Shown here: positions 27,505 through 36,674 of the stretch, in pieces
Position numbering within the stretch: position 1 is the stretch's first letter
How the letters are laid out: every line of letters begins with the position of its first letter
Source of the DNA: Myroides pelagicus
GTDB taxonomy: Bacteria > Bacteroidota > Bacteroidia > Flavobacteriales > Flavobacteriaceae
NCBI RefSeq assembly: GCF_009711055.1
Contig: NZ_WMJY01000019.1
Location: 1-64,000, forward strand
Length of the DNA stretch: 64,000 nucleotides
Direction of reading: 5' to 3'
Position numbers and translations under genes: made by a program
Notes under the pieces: generated by a model
Told to the model about the DNA's origin: nothing
Databases searched by the model: none
Seen by the model: only the letters and a program-made list of their open reading frames with translations

Positions 27505-27536
27505 AATTTCTTTTTATTATCCTTCTAGGACGTTAA

Positions 27537-28076
27537 TTAATTCTCACCTAACATTTCAACTTCTTCTGGAGTAATATCAACAATTGCATATGTTCCTATG
27601 TTTGCAATTGCCATCTCATCCAATATATCAATCAAATTATTATAAGTTGCGTTTTCACTAGCTTTAATAATTACGATTAATCCTTTCTCCACATCTTGTG
27701 AATAAGCTTTCGCTTCTTTATTTTTATTTAGTAAAATCTTACGAATCCCTTCTTTTCCATAAGTAGACTCTGTAGGACCTTCTAATGGTGTAGTGGGCAT
27801 ACCCATGAACCACTTCATTTTATTATCGCCTCCAATTAGAACTGTTAATGTACGATTCTCGTCAACCTTAATTTTTTCCTCTTGAGGAACTTCTTCAGAT
27901 TTATCAGGCATCGCCAAGTTCATAGATTGAGGCTTATTCATTGAGGTAGTCAACATAAAGAACGTAATTAATAAGAACGCTAAGTCAACCATCGCAGTTA
28001 AATCTACTCCGGAATTCTGCTTCTTACTTCTTACTTTTTTCCCTTTATCGTCGCCACCTGTATTTAATTCAGCCAT
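27537..28076 (-). CDS. exbD: ExbD/TolR-family protein (second copy)
   Basis: A 179-residue ExbD-type protein. A short basic N-terminus is followed by a single membrane helix that carries the conserved aspartate (GVDLTAMVDLAFLLITFFML, about 23-42). The C-terminal periplasmic domain has the usual alternating pattern. It is part of the proton-driven ExbB/ExbD motor that energises TonB. It lies 19 bases downstream of the first exbD gene. Paired, diverged ExbD proteins are normal in Bacteroidota. Confidence 0.93.
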   Translation of the reverse strand: MAELNTGGDDKGKKVRSKKQNSGVDLTAMVDLAFLLITFFMLTTSMNKPQSMNLAMPDKSEEVPQEEKIKVDENRTLTVLIGGDNKMKWFMGMPTTPLEGPTESTYGKEGIRKILLNKNKEAKAYSQDVEKGLIVIIKASENATYNNLIDILDEMAIANIGTYAIVDITPEEVEMLGEN

Positions 28077-28095
28077 TTACAGTCTCTTTTAATGA

Positions 28096-28713
28096 TTAAA
28101 AATCTTCATTTCTTAAACCAGTAACCAAGAAAAACTTGTTTACTCTTTGTTCCTGAAGAATGTCCATAACTTTTTTAACTTGCGGATAAGCCTCTTCAGC
28201 GTCTCCTTTGATAGCAACGTTTAAGACTAGGGAGTTTTTTTCTTTAGCAACAATACGTGCACATTGAACCCAATCTTTTAATTGATTATCTAGTGAATCT
28301 GTTGGTATACCTTTTTGTGCCGCACTTTGTTTAGTACGAACATCCGCTGGCAAACTCAAAAAGCCTTTTAATTCATTCATTGGAGATCCGATTCCTTCCA
28401 AATATGAAAATGCTTGCTTTTCTTCTTCACTAAAAGTCATATTGTAACGCTCTCCCATTTTTTCAAGGGTAGCTTTACGGTCTTCTTTTCCTAGCACTCC
28501 GAAGAACACTTTACCTTCACCGATTGTTACAGTTGCTAAATTACTCTCAGGTAATTTAGTTTGTACTGTTGAATTTGGTGTATCTACTGGTAATGGCTCC
28601 GGAAGTTTAGCTGTAGAAGTTAATACGAAGAAAGTTAAAAGTAAGAATGACACGTCACACATCGCGGTCATATCCACTCTCATACTTTTCTTTTTCATTT
28701 TACCTTTTGCCAT
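28096..28713 (-). CDS. exbD: ExbD/TolR-family protein (first copy)
   Basis: A 205-residue ExbD-type protein. The basic start (MAKGKMKKKSMRVDMTAMCD) leads into one membrane helix with the conserved aspartate (D20). The periplasmic part is longer than in the second copy, with an extra ~60-residue region around 80-140. It belongs to the ExbB/ExbD stator that powers TonB. It is encoded 72 bases downstream of exbB. Confidence 0.92.
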   Translation of the reverse strand: MAKGKMKKKSMRVDMTAMCDVSFLLLTFFVLTSTAKLPEPLPVDTPNSTVQTKLPESNLATVTIGEGKVFFGVLGKEDRKATLEKMGERYNMTFSEEEKQAFSYLEGIGSPMNELKGFLSLPADVRTKQSAAQKGIPTDSLDNQLKDWVQCARIVAKEKNSLVLNVAIKGDAEEAYPQVKKVMDILQEQRVNKFFLVTGLRNEDF

Positions 28714-28785
28714 TGATTAGATCTTTTGATTAAGTCTTGCTAACAAGTCTTAATACATTAATACTTTATTTAACTTAACTTCGAA

Positions 28786-29622
28786 TTACTTTACTAACCC
28801 TTTGAATCTTCTGTAAGATTGAGTAATAGCAAATCCAGCCTCGTCAATAGAGTATGTTAATCTATCAATTTTAGTAGTAAATGAGTTATACATTACAATA
28901 GCTAATGTTGAAGTACCAATACCTGTTGCAGTACAAACTAACGCCTCAGAAATACCTGTTGCTAATGCTGCAGAGTCAGGAGTACCAGACGTTGCTAAAG
29001 CTGAGAACGCTTTAATCATACCTGTTACTGTACCTAATAATCCAACTAATGTACCAATTGATACTAATGTAGCCAATACAATCATATTTCTTTCTAACAT
29101 TGGCATCTCTAATGTAGTAGCTTCTTCGATTTCTTTCTGAATCGCTTCTGTAGCTTCTTCACTATTGTATCCTTCTTTTTTCATTTCCTCATACTTGATC
29201 AATCCAGCTTTCACTACGTTAGCTACTGACCCTTTTTGAGCATCACATGCGTCCATTGCTTCGTTAATTTGTCCAGCATTGATTTTACCTTGGATATCTT
29301 GTACGAAAGCACTTACATTTCCTTTTCCTGATGCTTTAGAAATCACTAAGAATCTCTCGATTGAGAAAACTACAGTCATTGTTAATAATCCAATTAACGC
29401 AGCTACTACAATTCCTCCTTTATATACCATCCCTAAAAAGTTTCCAGGAAGTGGATGTCCATTTGGATCTCCATTTTCGAAGTTTGCAGGTGCTCCCATT
29501 ACATACTTCCAGATAATGTATCCAAAGATTAAACAAAATGCAACTGCTAATGATGCAATTACTCTACTTGCTCCTGAACTAGAACTTTTTTTCTCAACTG
29601 ATTCGTTTGATACGTTTGTCAT
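28786..29622 (-). CDS. exbB: MotA/TolQ/ExbB proton channel protein
   Basis: A 278-residue inner-membrane protein. An N-terminal helix at about 23-42 is followed by further helices at about 70-90, about 185-205 and about 222-245, with the MotA/ExbB core LVSIGTLVGLLGTVTGMIKA. A cytoplasmic helical part (about 95-180) is rich in E, A and K. With the two ExbD proteins it forms the ion channel that energises TonB. It is the first gene of the operon, with a promoter box 75 bases upstream and a poly-T tract in its leader. Confidence 0.94.
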   Translation of the reverse strand: MTNVSNESVEKKSSSSGASRVIASLAVAFCLIFGYIIWKYVMGAPANFENGDPNGHPLPGNFLGMVYKGGIVVAALIGLLTMTVVFSIERFLVISKASGKGNVSAFVQDIQGKINAGQINEAMDACDAQKGSVANVVKAGLIKYEEMKKEGYNSEEATEAIQKEIEEATTLEMPMLERNMIVLATLVSIGTLVGLLGTVTGMIKAFSALATSGTPDSAALATGISEALVCTATGIGTSTLAIVMYNSFTTKIDRLTYSIDEAGFAITQSYRRFKGLVK

Positions 29623-29696
29623 CTTTTTAAAATTTAATTCTTTTTTTTTTCAATTATTACTTATTACTTTTTCTCTTTTAGAACTTATGAGAGTCG

Positions 29697-29704
29697 CAAA
29701 TTTA
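29697..29704 (-). promoter_or_regulatory. -7 promoter box of exbB-exbD-exbD-tonB
   Basis: The minus strand reads TAAATTTG, an exact TAnnTTTG match, 74 bases upstream of the exbB ATG. Confidence 0.5.
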
Positions 29705-29915
29705 TGTTTTTACACGAAATAAAAAAATTAAAAAACACATTTTTAAATTTAATCCGTTTCATTTAACAATAAAATAATTTAACAACATCGTGTTAAAAGA
29801 AAATGTTAAGTCTAGGTAAAGATAACAACTCTTAATGAAATATTCCTTATGGAAATTTACACAACCTGCAACTTTAACATTTCTAAATTAAAGATTTTGT
29901 AATTTTACTCCACTT

Positions 29916-29923
29916 TATCTTTG
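29916..29923 (+). promoter_or_regulatory. -7 promoter box of the HerA-like gene
   Basis: TATCTTTG exactly matches TAnnTTTG, 38 bases before the ATG at 29962. A TTG at 29897-29899 could be the -33 element. Confidence 0.55.
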
Positions 29924-29961
29924 GACTAAGGTATGAAAAATTTCACATTCCTAAATTGACT

Positions 29962-31479
29962 ATGAAAACAGCGAACTTTTCTGAAACTATCCTTAATGGC
30001 TACTCTTGTAAAGGTGACTTTATCACCATTGGTACTGCTAAATTAGACAATACAATTCAAGCTGATCACTTTATTAATATCCCTTTAAAGACCATCAATA
30101 GACATGGACTTATAGCAGGTGCTACTGGTACTGGTAAAACAAAGACCATACAAGTTTTATCCGAACAACTATCTGCCAAAGGTATTCCGGTCTTAATGAT
30201 GGATATAAAAGGGGATTTTAGTGGTATTGCGCAAGCTGGTACTGAAAATGACTTCATAAAAAATAGACATGCACAAATGAACTTGCCTTTTGTTCCTCAG
30301 GCTTTCCCTGTTGAGCTAATGTCTATCTCTGAACAAAACGGTGTTCGACTAAGAGCCACCCTTACTGAGTTTGGCCCTATCCTATTCAGTAGAATTCTAG
30401 AGTTAAACGACACACAAAGTGGTATTGTTTCTCTGATTTTTAAATACTGTGATGACAACCAGCTACCTCTACTAGATCTTAAAGATTTTAAAAAGACTCT
30501 ACAGTATCTTACTAATGAAGGTAAACAAGAAATTGAAGCTGATTACGGAAGGATATCTGCTGCTTCCACTGGAGCTATTATTCGAAGATTAATTGAACTT
30601 GAACAACAAGGAGCTGATCTATTCTTTGGGGAACCTGCTTTTGATATTGCTGACTTAATGCGTGTAAACGACCAAGGACAAGGTTATATAAATATTCTTC
30701 GCCTTACAGATATTCAAGACAAGCCTAAACTGTTTTCTACCTTTATGCTTAACTTACTAGCTCAAGTTTATTCGCAAATGCCAGAACAAGGAGACAGCGG
30801 TCAACCTGAATTAGTTATTTTTATTGATGAAGCTCATTTAATCTTTAATGAAGCTAGCAAAACGTTGCTAAATCAAATCGAAACAATTATCAAACTAATT
30901 CGATCAAAAGGTATTGGTATCTATTTCATTACTCAGACACCTACGGATATTCCTAGTGGTGTACTTTCGCAATTAGGTTTGAAAATACAACATGCTTTAC
31001 GCGCTTTTACTGAAAAAGACAGAAAAGCAATAAAAACGGCTTCTGAGAACTTCCCTTCAACCGAATTTTATACTACTAATGAAATTATTACTCAATTAGG
31101 TACTGGTGATGCTTTAGTTACCGCATTAAATGAGAAAGGAATCCCTACTCCTCTTGCCGTGTGTGCTTTGAGAGCTCCTATGAGTAGAATGGATATTTTA
31201 TCCCCTGCTGAAATCAACACTATTATCAGTCACTCTAAACTTACTAAAAAGTATAATGAATATTTTGACAGAGAAAGTGCTTATGAAATTCTAACTGCAA
31301 AATTAAATCAGTTAGAAAACGAAAAAACGCAAACTAAGAAACCCACAAACAAAACCATTGAAAAATCAGAAAGCAGTGAATTGACCAAAGGGATTTTAAA
31401 AGTTGTTACAAGTGCTACATTTATCCGTGGTGCTTTTGGTATCCTAAGTAAAATACTAAACAGTAAAGGACGTAAATAG
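29962..31479 (+). CDS. HerA-like ATPase (DUF853/YjgR family)
   Basis: A 505-residue P-loop ATPase. The Walker A motif GATGTGKTKT is at about 53-62. Walker B is LVIFIDEAHLIF near 286, and GIGIYFITQTPTDIPSGVL is the following sensor region. It belongs to the DUF853 branch related to HerA/FtsK translocases. The biological role of YjgR-type proteins is not settled; they are soluble and lack a partner nuclease here. The ATG at 29962 is used rather than the TTG two codons earlier. It is monocistronic and closed by a hairpin shared with kmo. Confidence 0.85.
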   Translation: MKTANFSETILNGYSCKGDFITIGTAKLDNTIQADHFINIPLKTINRHGLIAGATGTGKTKTIQVLSEQLSAKGIPVLMMDIKGDFSGIAQAGTENDFIKNRHAQMNLPFVPQAFPVELMSISEQNGVRLRATLTEFGPILFSRILELNDTQSGIVSLIFKYCDDNQLPLLDLKDFKKTLQYLTNEGKQEIEADYGRISAASTGAIIRRLIELEQQGADLFFGEPAFDIADLMRVNDQGQGYINILRLTDIQDKPKLFSTFMLNLLAQVYSQMPEQGDSGQPELVIFIDEAHLIFNEASKTLLNQIETIIKLIRSKGIGIYFITQTPTDIPSGVLSQLGLKIQHALRAFTEKDRKAIKTASENFPSTEFYTTNEIITQLGTGDALVTALNEKGIPTPLAVCALRAPMSRMDILSPAEINTIISHSKLTKKYNEYFDRESAYEILTAKLNQLENEKTQTKKPTNKTIEKSESSELTKGILKVVTSATFIRGAFGILSKILNSKGRK

Positions 31480-31492
31480 TCCTTTAATCAAT

Positions 31493-31522
31493 AAAAAAGA
31501 GAAGCCGTTGCTTCTCTTTTTT
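31493..31522. terminator. Bidirectional intrinsic terminator
   Basis: A 13-bp stem (AAAAAAGAGAAGC with GCTTCTCTTTTTT) and loop CGTT, between the convergent HerA-like gene and kmo. It ends one base before the kmo stop. Confidence 0.85.
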
Positions 31523-31523
31523 A

Positions 31524-32858
31524 TTACAATCTTTTCAATATTTCTTGCTCTATAAAACTTGAATCCCACAAAGACTCTATATTTTCAGTTGCCATAATCT
31601 CATCCATAATTTTGCGTTGTCTATCCCCCAACTCTAATGCTTGTACATAGCTATCAGAGCTAAATGTTACTCGGTCATACAAAGGCAACCATGAGTTTGG
31701 GTGCTTTTGTGCAAACCATACTTCAATCTGCTTTCGCAGTATAAACATAGCATCTGCTGTTGATTCACTCATTTCTTTAAAATTTCGATAAGATAACTCT
31801 GCTATAGCATCTCCATTAGGCTTCCTTTCTGTTTGGTAAATTTCAAATATAGTATCCCAATTGATTTCTTTTTGCTCTTCAATAATCTTATTCAATACAT
31901 AGACATCTTCTAAACCTGCGTTTAATCCTTGTCCATAAAAAGGAACTACCGCATGAGCTGCATCGCCAATCAATGCCACTTTTCCTTCATACACCCAAGG
32001 AAAACATTTCATTGTTACTAATGAATTTACTGGATTTTCTTGATATGTTTTTACAAAACAGGGTATCAATTCCTTTATCTCCTGAAAATAGCGCTCAAAA
32101 AAAACGTCTACCTGTTCCGCTGTCTGAATAGCACTAAACGACACCTCTCCCTCATAAGGCATAAATAACGTACAAGTAAATGAGCCATCTGTATTTGCTA
32201 AAGCAATAAACATAAAGTCCTTTCTTGGCCAAATATGAAAATAATTCGGAAGTAATTTATATTTACCGAGATCATCTGCTTCTATAATAAATTCTTTATA
32301 CCCCAAATGTAAATAGGATTGTTGGTATTCAAATCGGCTCTGTCTTTGCATTCTACCTCTAACACGAGAATACGCTCCATCTGCTCCAAAAATAACATCG
32401 TGAGCTATGCCTTTCCATTCATCTTTCTCAGTAGCTGCTGTATACAAGTATCCCTTGTCTAAATCAACATCCCACACAGGTGTATTAAAGTGAAAAACAA
32501 CTCCATATCGCTCTGCTATCGCTATCAGTTCCTTATTTAGTTTTCCTCTCGAAATAGCCCATATTGCAGACTCACCATCAACACTATAAGGTTGTTTAAC
32601 GATTTCTCCGTTTTCTGTATGTATAGCACGTTGATACATTGGTATTCCCAATGCCTTAACTTCTTTTTCAATTCCTATCTCTTTCAATATCTTCCAACCA
32701 CGTGTTGACATAGCTAGGTTAATCGATCTTCCTTTAAAATCAATATTTCGAATATCAGGACTACGGTCATAAACTTCTACATCAAAGCCCTTTTTCTTTA
32801 AACTAATTGCTAATACTATTCCTACCAGGCCACTCCCCACTACTGCTATACTTTTCAT
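31524..32858 (-). CDS. kmo: Kynurenine 3-monooxygenase
   Basis: A 444-residue FAD-dependent hydroxylase that converts L-kynurenine to 3-hydroxykynurenine with NADPH and oxygen. The N-terminal FAD motif GSGLVG is at residues 8-13. The DG motif GADGAYSRVRG is at about 158-168, and the GD motif ALIGDAAHAVVPFYGQGLNA is near 295-314. The C-terminal ~60 residues hold the substrate-side helices of the KMO family. It is the last gene of a group with kynureninase and a ureohydrolase. A hairpin separates it from the ureohydrolase gene, so it may be expressed partly on its own. Confidence 0.93.
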   Translation of the reverse strand: MKSIAVVGSGLVGIVLAISLKKKGFDVEVYDRSPDIRNIDFKGRSINLAMSTRGWKILKEIGIEKEVKALGIPMYQRAIHTENGEIVKQPYSVDGESAIWAISRGKLNKELIAIAERYGVVFHFNTPVWDVDLDKGYLYTAATEKDEWKGIAHDVIFGADGAYSRVRGRMQRQSRFEYQQSYLHLGYKEFIIEADDLGKYKLLPNYFHIWPRKDFMFIALANTDGSFTCTLFMPYEGEVSFSAIQTAEQVDVFFERYFQEIKELIPCFVKTYQENPVNSLVTMKCFPWVYEGKVALIGDAAHAVVPFYGQGLNAGLEDVYVLNKIIEEQKEINWDTIFEIYQTERKPNGDAIAELSYRNFKEMSESTADAMFILRKQIEVWFAQKHPNSWLPLYDRVTFSSDSYVQALELGDRQRKIMDEIMATENIESLWDSSFIEQEILKRL

Positions 32859-32900
32859 CTACTTACTATTTATGTCAGCGTTTTACTATCTACCTAATAA

Positions 32901-32930
32901 AAAAATAAGAGCCCATAAAGGACTCTTATC
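32901..32930 (-). terminator. Intrinsic terminator-like hairpin upstream of kmo
   Basis: On the minus strand ATAAGAG pairs with CTCTTAT (32923-32929 with 32905-32911), extended by two G-C pairs across a mismatch, and is followed by seven Ts. It lies between the ureohydrolase stop and the kmo start. Confidence 0.6.
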
Positions 32931-32948
32931 TTTAAAAGATGCTATATT

Positions 32949-34034
32949 TTACTTTTGAAATACAATTTCATTCCCTACAGCTAAACCTTGTGATTTAGCA
33001 AAAGCTCCACACATGTGGAACAATAATCTAGCACCCACATTTCCATCCCAATCATCTTCTCCTGGTGCTACTTCTACTAAGTCCATTCCTATAATTTCCT
33101 TGCCTGATAAGGATAGACGAGTCAACATATAAGTTGCTTGTTCATAAGTTAAACCTCCTGCCACTGGAGTTCCTGTATTTGGACAATACCAAGCTAGCAA
33201 CGCATCAATATCAAAACTAACGGCTACTTTCGCAGGTAGTGATTCGATTATCTGATCGCATTTTTGTTTCCATGACATTCCTTCAAATTCATCTTTCTTC
33301 AGATCAGCATCAGTATGTACTAACACACGTCCATTTGACGCTTGTACCACTGCTACTTCTTGCTCACAAAAATCGCGAATTCCAACTTGAACAATCTTTT
33401 TCACTGCTTCAATCTTCAAGGTATTAAACATAATTGATGCATGCGAATAGGTAAATCCTTCATAAGCATCGCGCAAATCCATATGTGCATCAAAGTGTAA
33501 GATACCAAATGAATCATGTACCTTAGCTAGTGAACGATAATACCCTAAAGGAGTACTGTGATCTCCTCCTAATAGGACTACCTTTTTTCCTTGCTTCATC
33601 CAGTAATCCACTCGCTCCTCTACTTCTTTATGCAACTGATCACAAGCTTTATTAATGGTGTTCAAATCTTGTTGGAGCTCTTCTTCTTGACGAATATCTA
33701 CACCATTCTCTAAAGCTTCAATGATAGGCTGTGCTAATGCTTTAAATTCTTCACTATTATTCAACCAATGTGCTGGAGCCTCGTCAAAATAAATTCCTAA
33801 TTTCCATAAATCAGGGTATTGCTGATGAAGTAAATCCACTTGATAAGATGCTTCCAAAATTGCCTCTGGTCCTTCAGATGCTCCTGCTCCATAACTCACT
33901 GTTACCTCCCAAGGCACAGGTACTACTACTATTTCACTTTCTTCCGATGTGAATGGAAGACCATATATTGTCGCGTCTGCTAATCCTGGTTGTGAAGGAT
34001 CAAAGCTGTCTATCTTTTGCTGTTTCGTTGACAT
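32949..34034 (-). CDS. Ureohydrolase (arginase/agmatinase family) within the kynurenine genes
   Basis: A 361-residue member of the arginase-agmatinase-formimidoylglutamase superfamily, which hydrolyses C-N bonds with two manganese ions. All metal ligands are visible: GGDHS (H159), DAHMD (D182, H184, D186) and SFDID (D275, D277). The segment after SFDID reads ALLAWYCPNTGTPV where the family usually has a GLDP-type turn, so the active-site rim is unusual. It lies between kynureninase and kynurenine 3-monooxygenase. The real substrate is unknown; an agmatinase-like enzyme, or the missing formamidase step of the kynurenine route, are both possible. Confidence 0.85.
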   Translation of the reverse strand: MSTKQQKIDSFDPSQPGLADATIYGLPFTSEESEIVVVPVPWEVTVSYGAGASEGPEAILEASYQVDLLHQQYPDLWKLGIYFDEAPAHWLNNSEEFKALAQPIIEALENGVDIRQEEELQQDLNTINKACDQLHKEVEERVDYWMKQGKKVVLLGGDHSTPLGYYRSLAKVHDSFGILHFDAHMDLRDAYEGFTYSHASIMFNTLKIEAVKKIVQVGIRDFCEQEVAVVQASNGRVLVHTDADLKKDEFEGMSWKQKCDQIIESLPAKVAVSFDIDALLAWYCPNTGTPVAGGLTYEQATYMLTRLSLSGKEIIGMDLVEVAPGEDDWDGNVGARLLFHMCGAFAKSQGLAVGNEIVFQK

Positions 34035-34098
34035 TGCGTTTACTAATTTATTTCTGCAAATTTATAACTATAATTTTATCTCCCTATAGCCGATCAAG

Positions 34099-35376
34099 CT
34101 ATATTTCTTTGCTTGATTGGATCAAGATTTGTCCAAAGTTGTAAATATCCTCATATGAGGTGTAAAACGGAACTGGAGCGAGGCGAACAACATTAGGTTC
34201 ACGCCAATCTACAATAACCCCATTCTTCATTAAATAATTAAACAAATTTTTCCCTTTTCCATGTAAAAATACAGACAACTGACTCCCTCTTTCCTCTGGT
34301 TGTTCTGGTGTTATGATCTCATACGTCGTATTTTCTTGCTTTGCAATATCTGCTAACACAAAAGCTAAATACGCTGTTATTCTATCTCTTTTAGCGATAA
34401 GCGCCTCCATTCCTACCTCTTCAAAGAGCTGTAAAGACGCTAGATAAGGAGCCAAACTTAAAATAGGAGGATTGCTTATTTGCCAACCATTAGCATTGGT
34501 TATCGGATCAAAAGTTTGCTCCATCAAAAAACGCCTTTCCTTGTTGTGTCCCCACCAACCACCTATGCGATTCAAAGAGGTATCACTGTGATAGCGTTCA
34601 TGTATAAAACACCCTGAAGCATTACCAGGCCCCGCATTCATATATTTATAACTGCACCAAGCAGCAAAATCAACATTCCACTCGTGTAGATCCAGCGCTA
34701 TATTTCCGGCCGCATGGGCTAAATCCCAGCCTACTATTGCTCCTTTAGCCTGTGCATAAGCCGTTATTTCCTTCATAGGCAACACTTGCCCTGTATAATA
34801 GTTTATTCCCCCCATAAAAACCAATGCCAATTCATCGCCTACCTCATCTATTGTAGCCAACACATCTTCCAATCGCAAATTGTGTTCTCCTGGTCTGCGC
34901 TTAACCTCTACGATGGCTTTTGATGGATTAATCCCTACAGAGGCTAAATGTGTTTGCAGTAAATATTGATCACTTGGAAAAGCTTTTTCTTCACAGATAA
35001 CTTTATATCGAGTTGTCGTTGGTTTGTAAAATGAAACTAAAAGCAAATGTAAATTGACCGTCAATGTATTCATTACAGTAATTTCTGAAGGCAGTGCTCC
35101 CACTACTTTTGCCAGAGGAGTACACAAGCGCTCGTGGTAATCCCACCACGGCTTATGTGCATAAAAGTGTCCTTCTACAGCCAATTCAGCCCAATCTTTC
35201 ATCACCTCATTTACATAATCAACAGCTATCTTTGGTTGTAGTCCTAATGAATTTCCTGTAAAATAGATTACAGACTTCCCATTAACCTTCGGAAAATTAA
35301 ACACCTCTTTATAATTAGCTAATGGATCTTGTAAATCGAGTTGTTTTGCAAAGTGCAAAGTATTTTCAAATGTCAT
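34099..35376 (-). CDS. kynU: Kynureninase
   Basis: A 425-residue PLP enzyme that cleaves kynurenine or 3-hydroxykynurenine to anthranilate or 3-hydroxyanthranilate plus alanine. The PLP lysine is K244 in WCSYKYMNAGPG. D218 and H221 in GWDLAHAAGN hold the cofactor ring, and FTGNSLGLQP near 39-48 is a typical N-terminal family motif. It is the first gene of the kynU-ureohydrolase-kmo group. No tryptophan dioxygenase or 3-hydroxyanthranilate dioxygenase is in the window, so the rest of the pathway must lie elsewhere or be absent. Confidence 0.94.
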   Translation of the reverse strand: MTFENTLHFAKQLDLQDPLANYKEVFNFPKVNGKSVIYFTGNSLGLQPKIAVDYVNEVMKDWAELAVEGHFYAHKPWWDYHERLCTPLAKVVGALPSEITVMNTLTVNLHLLLVSFYKPTTTRYKVICEEKAFPSDQYLLQTHLASVGINPSKAIVEVKRRPGEHNLRLEDVLATIDEVGDELALVFMGGINYYTGQVLPMKEITAYAQAKGAIVGWDLAHAAGNIALDLHEWNVDFAAWCSYKYMNAGPGNASGCFIHERYHSDTSLNRIGGWWGHNKERRFLMEQTFDPITNANGWQISNPPILSLAPYLASLQLFEEVGMEALIAKRDRITAYLAFVLADIAKQENTTYEIITPEQPEERGSQLSVFLHGKGKNLFNYLMKNGVIVDWREPNVVRLAPVPFYTSYEDIYNFGQILIQSSKEI

Positions 35377-35445
35377 AATTGGTCTTTTTTAGTTTTTATA
35401 AATATACTATTTTTCGCTTAATCCTATCATATTCACTACAAACGA

Positions 35446-35481
35446 AAAAACCAGCTTAATCAACTGATTAAACTGGTTTTT
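35446..35481. terminator. Intrinsic terminator after queA
   Basis: Arms 35446-35461 and 35466-35481 (16 positions, one C-A mismatch) with a 4-base loop and A/T ends, between queA and kynU. Orientation suits the minus-strand queA transcript. Confidence 0.75.
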
Positions 35482-35506
35482 CTATTTGTAAGAAAACTAT
35501 TGCTTA

Positions 35507-36556
35507 CTATAGGATTAGCATTGCATCTCCGTAAGAATAGAATTTATAATTCTCTTTAACTGCTAAATCGTAAGCTTTCATCATTAAATCATGTCCACAA
35601 AAAGCAGAAATCATCATCAACAGTGTTGACTTAGGCATATGGAAATTAGTTACCATACAATTTGCAATACTGAAATCATAAGGAGGGAAGATAAACTTAT
35701 TTGTCCAACCTACGAATGGGTTCAATGTTTGGTTTGAAGAAACTGAACTTTCTAAAGCGCGCATACATGTCGTACCAATAGCACAAACACGTTTCTTATT
35801 TAACTTCGCTTCATTCACAGTATCACAACATTCTTGGTTTACAAACATTTCTTCCGAATCCATTTTATGTTTTGATAAATCCTCTACCTCTACTGGATTA
35901 AATGTTCCTAATCCAATGTGTAAAGTCACCTCAGCAAATTTTACTCCCTTAATCTCTAAACGCTTCATTAAATGCTTTGAGAAGTGTAGCCCTGCTGTTG
36001 GAGCTGCTACTGCACCTTCTTCTGTTGCATAGATTGTTTGATATCTATCTGCATCTTCTGGTACTACTTCTCTATTGATATATTTAGGAATTGGTGTTTC
36101 TCCTAATTCTTGTAATTTGAATCTGAAATCTTCATAAGATCCATCGTATAAAAAGCGTAATGTTCTACCTCTTGACGTCGTGTTGTCAATCACCTCTGCC
36201 ACTAGTGAATCATCATCACCAAAATACAATTTATTTCCAATACGTATTTTACGAGCTGGATCAACTAAAACATCCCATAGACGTTGCTCTGCATTAAGCT
36301 CTCTTAATAAGAATACCTCAATTCTAGCCCCAGTCTTTTCTTTGTTTCCGTAAAGACGTGCAGGAAATACTTTCGTGTTGTTTAACACCATTACATCTCC
36401 TTCGTCAAAATAGTCGATTAAGTCTTTAAATAATTTATGTTCTATGTTTCCAGTTTTACGGTCTACTACCATTAAACGTGCCTCATCTCTATTCTCAGAT
36501 GGGAACTCTGCTAATAACTCAGCTGGCAAATCAAAATTAAAGTTTGATAACTTCAT
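35507..36556 (-). CDS. queA: tRNA preQ1(34) S-adenosylmethionine ribosyltransferase-isomerase QueA
   Basis: A 349-residue enzyme that transfers and rearranges the ribosyl part of S-adenosylmethionine onto preQ1 in tRNA, making epoxyqueuosine. Family signatures are [12 protein letters not shown] near the N-terminus, [17 protein letters not shown] (about 54-70), and APTAGLHFS (about 185-193). TTCMRALES and [13 protein letters not shown] lie near the C-terminus. The length is typical. A consensus promoter lies 60 bases upstream. It shares the queuosine pathway with queE at 22888-23520, although the genes are not adjacent. Confidence 0.95.
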   Translation of the reverse strand: MKLSNFNFDLPAELLAEFPSENRDEARLMVVDRKTGNIEHKLFKDLIDYFDEGDVMVLNNTKVFPARLYGNKEKTGARIEVFLLRELNAEQRLWDVLVDPARKIRIGNKLYFGDDDSLVAEVIDNTTSRGRTLRFLYDGSYEDFRFKLQELGETPIPKYINREVVPEDADRYQTIYATEEGAVAAPTAGLHFSKHLMKRLEIKGVKFAEVTLHIGLGTFNPVEVEDLSKHKMDSEEMFVNQECCDTVNEAKLNKKRVCAIGTTCMRALESSVSSNQTLNPFVGWTNKFIFPPYDFSIANCMVTNFHMPKSTLLMMISAFCGHDLMMKAYDLAVKENYKFYSYGDAMLIL

Positions 36557-36615
36557 CGAATACGCTTTTAATATTTTAATTACACAAAGACTTTTGCAAT
36601 TGCAAAAATAGTCTG

Positions 36616-36623
36616 CAAATATA
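36616..36623 (-). promoter_or_regulatory. -7 promoter box of queA
   Basis: The minus strand reads TATATTTG, an exact match to TAnnTTTG. A TTG on the minus strand (36645-36647) lies 21 bases further upstream, a good -33 spacing. This is one of the clearer promoters in the window. Confidence 0.6.
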
Positions 36624-36674
36624 CAATCTCAATATAGGGGTTGTCAAGTATTTGATCACTTTTTTCTTTTTCCC

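Larger units (their letters stand above)
29623..29961. promoter_or_regulatory. Divergent promoter region between exbB and the HerA-like gene
   Basis: About 340 non-coding bases holding the starts of two divergent units. It contains a long T tract (29639-29650), one -7 box per strand (29697-29704 minus, 29916-29923 plus), and otherwise AT-rich DNA without a recognised operator or Fur-like palindrome. Confidence 0.6.
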
